This document shows, piece by piece, positions 1 through 10,166 of a stretch of 42,689 nucleotides of DNA. The notes under the pieces were generated by a model that ran no database searches, was not told where the DNA came from, and was given only the letters and a program-made list of their open reading frames with translations. Location of the stretch: the NCBI GenBank assembly GCA_027596035.1, contig JADGJA010000102.1:1-42689 (forward strand), given 5' to 3'. The translations under genes and the position numbers were made by a program. The stretch is from Thoreauomyces humboldtii (taxonomy: Eukaryota; Chytridiomycota; Chytridiomycetes; Spizellomycetales; Powellomycetaceae). Within the stretch, counting starts at the first letter, position 1. Every line of letters starts with the position of its first letter.

Positions 1-215
1 AGCAACGAGATGAAGTCCTGAAGGATCTGACGCGACGTGACGAGACCGGTCGACTCTGCGACGGCCTGTGCCAGGACATCCCGGAAGGCGTGCGGGAGGG
101 AGGGTTCCCCTGATGAGATCTGGGAGACGAGGGTGGCGAGGAGAGAGTGGTAGAGTGAGGCGCGGTCCTTTGGGTCGGCTGACTGGATGGACGCGAGGTG
201 TGTGGGAATGGGCAT
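1..215 (-). CDS. CSN4: COP9 signalosome subunit 4 (CSN4), N-terminal part, cut by window edge
   Basis: The minus strand is open from an ATG at 215 to the left edge, about 71 codons. The peptide starts MPIPTHLASIQSADPKDRAS and contains LVTSRQILQDF. That matches the conserved CSN4 segment LVxSRQLLxDF, which sits at the same distance from the N-terminus. CSN4 is a PCI-domain scaffold subunit of the COP9 signalosome, the complex that removes Nedd8 from cullins. The helical-repeat and PCI parts lie outside the window, so they cannot be checked. The frame stays open for several codons upstream of 215 without another ATG, so 215 is the best start seen. The gene is head to head with RTP1, with about 255 bp between the two starts. 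Confidence 0.6.
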   Translation of the reverse strand, partial: MPIPTHLASIQSADPKDRASLYHSLLATLVSQISSGEPSLPHAFRDVLAQAVAESTGLVTSRQILQDFISL

Positions 216-470
216 GGTGAAGATGAGGGTTTCGCGGCGATGGACGGGGGATGGATGGAGGACTACGATCGGTATTGATGAGTGGGTTCGGAACTTCGGA
301 CGGAAGATTGGCCTTTCTGACTCGGTCCTCCTGGTCCAGGGGCTGTGCCGTGCATCTCCTGATCCCTCCTGACAACCTCACACCGGTAAGCGAAGGACGT
401 TCGGGCGTGTCCTCGACGGCCGTGGAATTCAAACTTTGATTGGTTCTTCTCTTCTCGCCTTTCAGCAGGC
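216..470. promoter_or_regulatory. Shared divergent promoter region CSN4 / RTP1
   Basis: This 255 bp gap separates the start codons of two divergently transcribed genes, so it must hold both promoters and 5' leaders. No clear TATA box was seen. A pyrimidine-rich stretch ending in CAG lies just before the RTP1 ATG, so a leader intron there is possible. The short open frames inside it show no resemblance to known proteins. Confidence 0.4.
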
Positions 471-3400
471 ATGGGCGCGCCGGAACCCAGCAACGATCTT
501 TCTCTAAAACAAGGCCTTCAGCTTGCGGAAGTATTAGCGGGATCTCAGCGTCCAGGTAAACATGCAAATCAGTTCTTCGGGCCGGATGCTCTTGTAACCT
601 TCCCTCGTTCAGGACGTAACGTCGCCGTCCAAGACCTTCCGGGCGTCATTCGAGCACGTCTGGACAAGGCCGTGACCATCCTTCCACCTGCTCTGCATGC
701 CTTCGTTGGTCTCGGGTTGAGGGGCGAGTTTGCACTGGCATGCCTCGAATGTCTCAAACAATTGCACGCGGCATTGCGGACCGGTCCGAGCGCGGAGCTG
801 GGATCCATCGATCTCAAGCTCGTTGGAGTGCTCCTTCAGGTCGTCATCTGTCTGGGGATGTATCCTGGCTTGGAGCCGCGTGTTGGGATCCCATTAGAGT
901 CTCGCACTCAAGCCACTCCGCTCGCAATGCTTGAAGGTACCGATAACTTCGTACCGGCTTTCCTATTACTATTACATAGCGGTCAAGCTTCTAATAAGAG
1001 TCATTTCGAAATACCTGTCCCTTCTCTGTCATGCTGCTTTCCACCTTCCGCTTTGTACGTTCAGACGGCAACCGCACTAGTCGAAGCTTCCTGAGCCATC
1101 TGACCGAGGAGATGATGGTGTTCGCATGCGATGCCGGCGCAACTCCCATATCCCGAGACGTCGCTTCGCTATACCTCTGCGATCTGTACGCTGTCTATTT
1201 GCAGCTCGTTCATTCCCCGAACATCCCGGAAAACCTGAAGGACGGGATCACAGCCAAGGCAGCAGCGTCGTTGGAAAGGCTCTTCACGAGGTTTGATCGT
1301 CCAAACTGGGTCTGAAACCAGCGCTCATCGCTTACCGCATGCTTCGTCCTTGCAGTGCGCATTCCGGACATTCCTTGGAAGCTCTCATGAGTCTTCTCCG
1401 GTCACGCCCACCATCATGGCTTGCGGCACAGTGCAGCCGATTGCTCACACGGATTCTTCTTCGACCTGATGGTATCCTTACCGTGTTCCAATGTTTGCTC
1501 CCCGGAAATCCAGCGATAGGTGCGCATTCCTGCAAGTGCCACCGCCTTTGGAAGACTTACCGACTTTGGTGTGTTGGCGCCAGGAACACTCGACAATGCA
1601 CAACTGCAGCACGTAGCTCAAATCATATGTGCAGTTCCGAAGCAATCGGTCTCGATTGAGGTGAGAGATCACGGGCGCTATGTGCCAGATTTACGTTCAG
1701 ACTGAAATCATTGGACAGGAATACTTTGCAAATATCGGCGCTCAGCTAGTACAGCTTATCAGGAAGGCACCCATAACTACCATGGTCTTTCGCGCTGCTA
1801 CCTATGTTGTCGGATATCTCCTGAACAAGCGCCCTGTTGTCACGAAGAAATACGTCCTCAACCCTCTTATCGCCCCGCTCTTTCAATTTTACGCGCGGGA
1901 AGCATGGTCAATGGACAGCATGGATGAGTAAGTTCTAAGTAAACCTTTGTCACAATTCGACCAATAACATCATAGGATTTGTAGGATTTTAAACACTGAC
2001 TTGAATGATCGGCCGGTTCTCGCACACGAAAAGTCGCTCGGCGATGCAGTAGGACATCTCCGTCACCTTCTTAACAGCAACGATTCCAGTTTTGCCCTTC
2101 GTGACGCCATCGCCCCTGGTATGCATTATTCCAATAATGAATTTGCATTGTCTCACTCGCGCTTTTGTTTAGTAATCCCACCTCTGTACTACATCTACGA
2201 CTTTGCGCTCCAAACTGGAAGCAGCGTCCGACAGCCGGCACTCGAGATCCTCATCAGCTTCTTCAAAAACACACCAGGAGCGGAAGGTGCCTCAGTTCTT
2301 TTGAATACGGTATTTACAGTCCCGTCACATCAATACGCCAACCTCGCTCGCGGACCAAACGGCGGCATCATGCTTGTCCTGGACCCCACAAGGTACAGGA
2401 CGGATGCGAGCCGATTCGTTACGTTTCTCGACGCCATCGACAACGATGATCTGGCCGGCGAATTCTTTCTTCGTCTGCTGGAGGGATTACAACAAACCAA
2501 TTCGCCTGTGCGGTAAGCGGGCTCTTCTCTGGCCTTCTCGGATCTTTTGAGCAGAACCTTGAATTCTCCTGTTTTTTTCGCTTTGCAGGAAACTAGAATT
2601 CACAGAGCTTATCCTTGGCGTCATGGAGCGTTACGGGGAGCGGATCGTTAGTAAAACCAAGCAGATCATCCTGTTTTCGAAAAACATGCTGATGAGCGAA
2701 GACGAGGACCCGGAAACCATCTCGCTTGGCATCGCACTGCTAAGCGCCGTTTTGAATAGCGGTGAGTGGTTTACTAACCTACCATTCGAGGGAGTCACCA
2801 ACTGAATTCCTTGGGTCTCTTCGCATGACAGAAGAAACGGAAATACCGACAGAATCTCAACCCGCCTTGACCGACCTTTTAATCATCCTTCAGGCTTTGT
2901 CGTCGCACTCTGCACCGGAGATCCGCCAATCTGCTAGGGAACTGCGCGTCCTGATCGTGCCGCGTACGACTGGATTTGCAGATGTTGATGCCGATCAAGG
3001 CAAGAGGAACACGGGGGTAGAGGAGTTCGAAGAAGCTTTGAGGGAGCTGGCGGATGATCTGCTTCCTGTCAGAGCCCACGGGATGCATCTTTTGAGAGGA
3101 CTCATTCTGAAGAGAGATCCGGTGTTGAAGGAGAAGTTGGGAGAGGTGACAGAAATCTTTCTTAATCAGATCAGGGATGAAGACAGGTGAGGTCAAGGAA
3201 CAGATGCGATGTGAAATGCAACTACTTCCGTTATTCTGATCCATTTTCATATTTCAAGCTTCATATATCTCAACGCTATCAAGGGACTATCAGCCCTTAC
3301 GGATGTGTACCCGCTTTCAACGCTGTGCAATATCGTCAGTCGGTACACGGAAGCGGATGTCGACTTGGACTACCGGCTACGAGTTGGCGAGGCGCTCATG

Positions 3401-3896
3401 CAGACCATCCAGCGATGTGGAGATGCGTTTGCGAAATACTGTGAGTTTTCTTTTCTATCCACGAGAATCCGGCAGACAAACCAAACCCGCATTCTTCGTC
3501 CCAGCATCCACCATCCTTCCACCAATACTCCAAACACTCCACTCACCACTCACCCACCTCCGCGCCAGCTCGCTTTCCCTCCTCTCGCTCGTGGCCGAAA
3601 CATCACCACTCGCGCTCCTCCCGTTCCTGCGCCAGATCGTCACTTATGTCTCGTCACTCCTCCTCCTCGAACAGACGGTCGAGACGCGACGCGGTGCAGC
3701 GTCCCTGCTCCTGGGATTGGTCCACGGACTTGGTCGCAAGGGGATCCTTTTTGCCGAGGAGAATCGAGATGTAGCGAACGAGATAAAGACGAGACTGGAG
3801 ATCCTGGAGCAGGAATCGGACGAGACCACGAGATTGAAAGCGGTGGAGGCGATAGGAGAGTTGAGCGATCTGGTTCAGGAGCGACTGGGAATCTGA
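471..3896 (+). CDS. RTP1: RNA polymerase II nuclear import/assembly factor Rtp1 (TANGO6 family)
   Basis: Eleven exons can be joined: 471-936, 1065-1290, 1356-1519, 1584-1660, 1701-1927, 1985-2118, 2173-2512, 2589-2761, 2832-3186, 3259-3440 and 3505-3896. Every phase closes and gives 911 aa. The protein is all alpha-helical repeat. The C-terminal third has the family signatures: an ALRELADDLLPVRAHGMHLL block (RTP1_C1 type), then FIYLNAIKGLSAL and GEALMQTIQRCGDAFAKY, and a final HEAT-like block ending ELSDLVQERLGI (RTP1_C2 type). In yeast, Rtp1 binds RNA polymerase II subunits and the R2TP complex and helps deliver the assembled enzyme to the nucleus; the animal homologue is TANGO6. Length fits the family. 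The first three introns (5' borders at 937, 1291 and 1520) are the least certain because the N-terminal half is poorly conserved. Confidence 0.85.
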
Positions 3897-3948
3897 TTTA
3901 TATACTACGATACAAGCAGAAGGAGTAAGCTTGCTTGTATCCCGAACA

Positions 3949-3981
3949 TCGCCGTATCCCGTACTTCGTATCCCGTACTGC
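3949..3981. repeat. Short direct repeat after RTP1
   Basis: CGTATCCCGTACT occurs twice here, separated by a few bases, just past the RTP1 stop codon. It lies in the presumed 3' untranslated or convergent intergenic stretch between RTP1 and the Rho-like gene. No function can be assigned. Confidence 0.5.
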
Positions 3982-4152
3982 GCCAAAAGTTCAAGATTAA
4001 GGTAGAACGTACAAACTAAATTACCAACTATACTAAAATGAAGGGAGCAACAGAGTGTCCATCAAACAACAAACCATCCATAGGAACATCTCTCAGCTCA
4101 ATGCAAATGGTGGTCGTTTCCAACGGTCGCGGAGCTAGAAAGTGTCCGAGCG

Positions 4153-5894
4153 TCAATGCCAGGTCCTACCAGACACCGGCGCTTTGCTGGAAGTGTCAAC
4201 ATCCCGCTTCTTCTTGCCGAGGGCAGCGAGGCGCTCCCAGACCGGCACCTTACGTTCCGGTTTCACGGGTTGAGTATTGACCACTGCTGCTCCTGATGCT
4301 GCTGATGCTGCTGATGCTGACGTGGAGGGTCTGGTGGAGGTCGAGGCTGTCGGGACCGCCAACGTCGATGAACGCTTGACCACTTTTTCCACCTTCGGCT
4401 TCGGCTCCCGGTGCCAGAGCGAAGAGATGCTGTTTCGCTTGCGCACGGGCGTCTCGGGCACCGTTGCCAGGGCATCCGGCGGTTGCCTCGTGGTGCCGAT
4501 CGGTGGGGCACGGGTTCTGACAGCGTGCATGCTTGGAGACTTGCGTAAAGGAGCGAGGGAGGGCGGTATCGGTGAAGCGGGAGAAGCGGGTTTGGGGAGG
4601 GGGGCGCGGATCGGTGGATCGCGCACCTTCCTTGTGCTCCCCATGATCACAGGCTCGCACACGGCTGGTTTCGGCTTCATCGAAGACGTTGAAGGGCATT
4701 TGGAGATTGTTGGCCGGCCGACAAGGGATGGCTGTCGATGAACGGCTGGTACTGTGCTAGTGGGAGATGAAACCTGGCGCCTTTGGGGTGTTCCCCGCGC
4801 AGTTATCGCTGTTTTTTCCACTGGCGATAAGCCGGTATTGAGCGACGGTTGCCTGCGGATGGCCGAAGAAGATGTTGGTGATAAGGATTCTATTCGTTGC
4901 GACGACGGTTTTCGGATCAGGCTCGGAGAGGTGTCGATAATGGAGGGTTTCGGGCGCAACGATTTCGGAGTGCTTGGTGGAGTTGGCATTGCTATTGGCG
5001 AAGCTGGCTGGCCAGAGGTAAGCATAGCCGAAGACCGGCGCTGAGATAAATTTCGGGTCGATATTTCGGCTTTGGAACGGTGGATTTCCTTGACATTCGG
5101 TGTGGTGTGTTTGTTCCTGGAGACAGTAGGTGCTCCTTCATCATCAGAATCAGAAGATACCCTGGATGCTCTTCTCGCGGACATGCTTCGAGAGAGCGCG
5201 GAGTCGGATGACACGGTCTGCAAGTTAAAGCTTTGCAAAATCTGTTGAAGCGCTTCAAGTTCTCCGTGACCTAGTGCACTGCATTCCGCATATGATGTCG
5301 CTCCTATTCGTGTTGCCACCTCTGCACCCTGAAAACGTATAGTCGTGAGCAACTAGCTGCTAGGTTTGGAAGCAGGGCTCCAAGAGTCTCTGACCCACCT
5401 CTTCCTTGGAAACGGGCTCCTCGCCGTTGACTCGAAGTCGAGCAGCGGTCTCTTGGTCCTGCCGCAAGTCCACCTTCGTGGCCATCAAAGCGAACTCGCA
5501 GCCAGGGGCGTAGTAGCGCAACTCCGGCACCCACTACAACGTGTAATTCAGTCAGTCCCATTAATGGACTGTTCCAATATGACGCCATGAAATTGAAGCC
5601 TACCCTTTCCTCGACGTCCCTGAGGGATCGTCGTTCGTCCACAGCGAAGCAGACCACAAAAGCGGTGATGCCCGCATACGACATGGGACGCAAACGATCA
5701 AAGCCGGAAGAGCCGGCGGTGTCGAGGAGAGTAAGAGCGGCCCCAGGATAGAACAGTTGATATTCATCCTCGAAAGTGGGCAAATGCTCCTTGGAAAACG
5801 GCTTTTGGATGCAAACACGAGCAAACGAGGACTTGCCGACGGCTTCGTTGCCTACAAGGGCCAGCTTGGACGGAACCGAACCAGTCCTCTGCAT
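4153..5894 (-). CDS. Rho-family GTPase with degenerate catalytic residues and a 350-residue Ser/Pro-rich tail
   Basis: Three exons on the minus strand (5894-5604, 5533-5399, 5328-4153) give 533 aa, with phase 0 at both introns. Residues 1 to about 175 form a Ras-like G domain: P-loop GNEAVGKSS (15-23), switch I Thr40, DTAG (58-61) followed by FDRLRPMSY, TKVD (116-119) and ECSAL (157-161). WVPELRYYAPG, the short insert and the PVSKEEG block are Rho-type. Two positions that support GTP hydrolysis are changed: the Ras Gly12 equivalent is Glu17 and the Gln61 equivalent is Ser62. The remaining ~350 residues are Ser/Thr/Pro/Lys-rich with no domain and no CAAX box; the protein ends in GRTWH after a KKKR patch. 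A (GCT/GAT)n tract at 4291-4320 encodes an Ala/Ser run. Membrane anchoring, if any, would have to use the basic tail. The order of G-domain motifs makes the family call firm; the function is unknown. Confidence 0.85.
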
Positions 5895-6151
5895 GTCGTC
5901 CCAGGGCTTTGGAGAACTTGCGATTTAGCAGAATGACGTTAGACTGCGCGAAACGATGCGAGGAGAAAATGCGGCGACAGTTGCGGGCGAATTCTGTCCG
6001 CTAATTCGGACGCGGGGCCGATGCCGAGCCGCTAGACGGGTGCGGTCGTTGAGGGCTCAGCTTCAGGGGTGGACGGCTAAGCCGGAAATCCTAAATGTAC
6101 TACTGTACAGTGTACTGTACTGCCGTATACAAGCTTAGCTGCTGCATTAAA
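5895..6151. other. Intergenic: Rho-like gene promoter and CWF19 3' end
   Basis: This 257 bp interval lies between the CWF19 stop and the Rho-like start, both on the minus strand. A stretch near 6094-6126 rich in GTAC/TGTAC steps can fold back on itself and may lie in the CWF19 3' untranslated region. No gene is supported. Confidence 0.4.
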
Positions 6152-8469
6152 CTACGTCTCATCCAACATCTTCGTCCAATCGCTGTCTTTCCACCTCTGC
6201 AAGAACCACGCCATCCTCGTCTTGGTCTCGGACGGAGCAGCGAACCTCGGTTTTCGCCACAGATCCACGGGCAGCTCAAGAAGAGCACTTCCCACAACCT
6301 CTCTTGCAAACCATTCCTTCCACTCTCCCGAATCCTCAATGACGTGTCCCAGTCCTGTGTCCGGGGTAAACCAGACGTGAAAGTATGGAAGATTGGGTAC
6401 CAACGCAGACCGAAAACCTCCGGGTTTGCTGGTGTCGATCAGTTTTCGATGTTGTGACCATTCCTCCTGCTCGGATGCCAGTACCGCTTCCTTGAAGTAG
6501 GCAGGCGCGTCCTCCCAAACGCCGATGGGAAGGGGGACGCAGACGATGACCGTATGCTTATGCCACTTGAGATCCACAACTTGCTCCCAGAAGATGACTC
6601 CTTGATCAAGAGCAGCGAACATTCGAATGAGGGATTTCTTGAAGTTGCGAATCTCGGCCCAAGTCTCGTCATCGCAATCTAGCGTCGTGAGGACGTGTTG
6701 AGTGGGTACAATCAGACAGTGTCCGGGTACCAAGGAGGTTTGCTGAGGAAGGCATAAGTAGGTTCGGGTGGCTAAACTGATGATGGGAACGCGAGGCTTC
6801 GTCGTTGTTTCGTTCACGGTATCGTCGTGGAAACAGAACGCGCACTTGGCGATAGCCTTTTCGTGCTTTTGATAGTCTGATCATGATGGGTAAGCGCCCA
6901 TACTGATTATAAGATAAGAAACACTCGAACGCAGACTCTCTTACCTCCTATTGCAATCTTCCGCTTTTGATCCTCAGATGTCGTCTTCCGCTTGGACAAG
7001 CGATCGATGTTGTCATCCACGTAGTCATGAGTGGCGGCGTACGTGGAGTCACGGGAAATGCTATCTGCCATATGGGCATCGAAATCATGAATCCCAGCCG
7101 CCTTCTCCTGCAAAATCATGTCTGCTATGCCGCCCGATTTGTCGTCTTGAGCCGTGTATCGTAACCGGTTACCCTTCTCATCATGGGTGTCCTTCTCCAC
7201 CTTCTTTCGAATTCGTTGAGCACCCTCATTGGGCGACGCCTCCGAGCCGACATCAAGCAGTCGGCCTCTACTGTCTACCCCCGATAGTACGGTCTGCGCT
7301 GGTTGTGCTAATACTGGTGGAGCACATTCAGCAAGGCGCTTCTGCCGCTCGTACTGTTCCTCAAGCTCAGCCAGGTTCGGAAGACCCATGAGCCTCGCTT
7401 TAAGAACCTTCGACTGCAAGGCATTAAGTGCATTCTTGCTCAAAACCGGACCACCTTGAGGCGTGGCGATCGCCATAGTTGATGGTGTCGGTAAAGTAGG
7501 AATCTTTGGGACAGGTTTGGAGAGTTCTCTATTGTCCTGTCGTGGTCGTTTCGCGGCAGGTTCACTGTCATCATCGTTTCGTCGTTTTATAGGAGCACCC
7601 CCTCGCTCCGCCGGCTTCTGAAAAGACGCACTGTGGCGGACGGTAGGTCGATATGCTACGTCTCTGCCAAATTCGTCCTTTCCGTTATCCCTTCGACGGT
7701 CGTCGTTGTTACGCTCATTCGTCCCACCGGAAGCCCGATTGTCCAAATGCGCGCGCTCTGCCTTTGCATCTTCGAAATCCGACATGGACTAAGCAGGGAG
7801 CGAAAGGTCAGGTTGTCACCGTTAGCTACTCCTTTTCTACAACCTACTCACCCCATACCGCTCTTCTGCAATTTCCTCAATGTCCCGGTCTTCCTCTTCG
7901 GCGGCTTCATATGCTCTCTTGAGCTTCATCATGCGCCAGTTGGAACCTCCATCCCCGTACTCGTATTTGCGAGGCTTGACAGATCCGCCTATTTCCGCCG
8001 CGCCAGTCGCTACGGGTGGCAATCCCGCCCCGCCGTCCTTGAAGTAAGGATTGAGCTCACGCTCTGCCTTGACGCCAGCTTTCCGAGCCGCCTCCTCCTC
8101 ACGCTGGACCTCGCGCTCGCGTTTCCTCGGCACGGCCGCTCCTCGTGTTCCAGTGAAATCGAATCCTTCGTGGGGAGCGGACATCCAGTCATCGCGGGCT
8201 TGGGCAGGAGGCTTGGTTTCTGGCGGAGGTGGTGGAGGCGCTTGCGATGGGGCTTCATCCGAAGTTACCGCCCCATGCGCTGGTTTCTCGACCCATTGGT
8301 TGTCCGAGTCCGATTCCGAAGGTGATCTTGACCGGGAATGTTTCTCCTTTCTAGAGCTTGAAGACGACTTTTCGTGCCTGTCCTTTCGTTCCTTCTTGTC
8401 CTTCGTACGCTTGTGCTTCTTTTCTTTGCGATCCTTCCTGTCGGAGTCGCCGTGCTTGTGCTTGCCCAT
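6152..8469 (-). CDS. CWF19: Spliceosome-associated factor Cwf19 (CWF19L2 type)
   Basis: Three exons (8469-7852, 7788-6945, 6876-6152) give 728 aa. The start was chosen at MGKHKHG, which begins the Lys/Arg/Ser-rich basic region, rather than an upstream non-ATG. Around residue 180 is the conserved GDGGSNWRMMKLKRAYE block. The C-terminal third, from about residue 488, begins with the Cys pair CAFC (499-502). It continues as a HIT-like CwfJ_C_1 domain (GHCLIVPTQH, then WHKHTVIVCVPLP in the region equivalent to the family's IECVP motif) and ends with CwfJ_C_2 (NLPYFHVWFTPDTGLGHVIE). Cwf19 associates with the late spliceosome and its homologues act in lariat intron turnover or spliceosome disassembly. 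All motifs expected for a functional member are present. Both introns are short with good borders. Confidence 0.92.
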
Positions 8470-10166
8470 GTTAAGATTCCAGGACAACAAGTGTTGGACT
8501 GGGGAGCGCGATGCAGTTGCCGGTTCCGTCCTCTAGGGTTACGTAGGGTTTCCGCTCCCCAGACGGCGCGTCAAACAGCCCGACCAGACGAAATTCTGTA
8601 CATGGACGCAACACTTGATGCAGGGCATCACACGGCGCAAGCTCCGAGTAGAGTTTCTCGTTCTCCAGATGATATGAAAGTCAGGATCTCTTGCGTCGTC
8701 CCAACGATCTGTTCCCTGTCTTCTGGTCAACTCTGTCTGTCCCCGAAATCCTTAGGCACAAGACTGTGAAGGCGGGTATACTTCTGACGCTACTGAGCGG
8801 TCAAGCTGTCAACTCTCCTGGCACGAACGTACCCTACATCTGCATGGGGACGCTGAACATCCTGCTCGTCGGAGATCCCGGGCAAGGGGAATGACAGATG
8901 CCCTCTGCGGCGCACGATGCTGCTCCTTGTAAAGTAATGTTTTGGTGTCTCAAACGCATCGACGCATCGATCATCCGTCTCTTAACCGCGGACAATTACA
9001 GATTGGAAGCAGGTCTCCTCGTCCTTTCGGACCACGGCCTTTGCGTCTGGCTAGGTCTGGCTTCGCGTTTTGGACAATCAGACAGCGCTGTCAAACGTTG
9101 CGTCGTGATGCCGCTCCTTGGCTTTTCGTATCGCATCGTCCGTGCACTCGATGCAGCCGGTGTCCGCTTTGAGCGCTGAAAGCTGTCAGAGTAGCCACTC
9201 GATAAGTCTCCGTACCGGTAAGTTCCGCCTGGAACTGACAGCAGGAATCGAGGTTGTTTTCGTAATCCAATTCATGCCGTAGAACAAATGCAATTTCGGT
9301 CAGTTCAAGTTGCGAGGATGAACAAATCTAACTGCATACCATGTCCCCGCTTTCCAGATAGCTTGCGCTTCTGCTCGCAGGCTTGGTGCCGCAGTTTTCG
9401 ACGGCTCGTTGATGATGTGACGACAAAGTCTGGCTCCGCGCTCTGTGAAGCGAGGGGCGCGGTATCAGGTGGCTACGATAGCTCGATCGGTGGCGGTTTG
9501 CCAGACTTGGCGGCCAATGAGCTGGGGCCAAAGTTACTCCGTGTGGCGAACCGGTCCAAGAGAGCGAGTCGAGGAAGATTGACCGTCGAAAGAACGCGGC
9601 AAAGTAAAAGTGGACGCCGACCAGTACGGTCATGGCTGTGTATCTCATGTGCAATTACTGACCCTATTCTCTTTGTCTCTCAGCGACCGATGGCCTTGGA
9701 CATGACCCTCAGCGATCAAAGCGACCACCCTGCTTGGTTCAAGGGTTTCAAGGTTCATCACAAGATCGAGGTGGAAGAGGGAACGTGGGAAGGGTGCTCA
9801 AATCCCGTGCATGCAGAGGAAGATCTACATTTTCTTTCCCCCATGCACAAATTCACCCATCCCAGTTGCGAACTCCATGGGATCCTGTACTATGGCACAC
9901 AATAGAAGACCCATTCTTGCTCCTTTGGAGAGAGAGAAAAAGAGAGGTGGCTTGTCAATCCGAGAGAAGCAGGAAACTCGAATTGACGGCAGATCTTCCG
10001 GAGGGAGGAGTAGGCTCCGGTGTTTATTGATTACTGCGCACTCCGGCGGCAGACCAGGCCAAAACGTCCTCGGCTTCGCGTACCTGCATGATTCCGATTC
10101 AATATACAACTTGCAAACTATGTATTCACTTCCGCAGACTAATGGCTGGCGTAGCTCCGCATCCCG
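8470..10166. other. 1.7 kb stretch without a supportable gene
   Basis: The left end must carry the CWF19 promoter, and the right end the 3' region of the monooxygenase gene. Plus-strand open frames at 8898-9179 (93 codons) and 9288-9905 (205 codons) translate into Cys/Arg-rich sequence with no recognisable family. They have no convincing partner exons and no conserved-looking segments. No repeats, transposon ends or tRNA-like folds were noticed. It may be a long regulatory region, a lineage-specific or non-coding transcript, or the eroded remains of a gene. Confidence 0.4.

Noticed and set aside
4277..5044. Plus-strand open frames opposite the tail of the Rho-like gene
   Set aside because: They are the reverse reading of a Ser/Pro-rich region; the minus strand continues a Rho G domain with in-phase introns.
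9288..9905. 205-codon plus-strand open frame as a gene
   Set aside because: No domain, signal, splice partner or conserved-looking block; Cys/Arg/Ser-rich composition typical of chance frames in this GC range.
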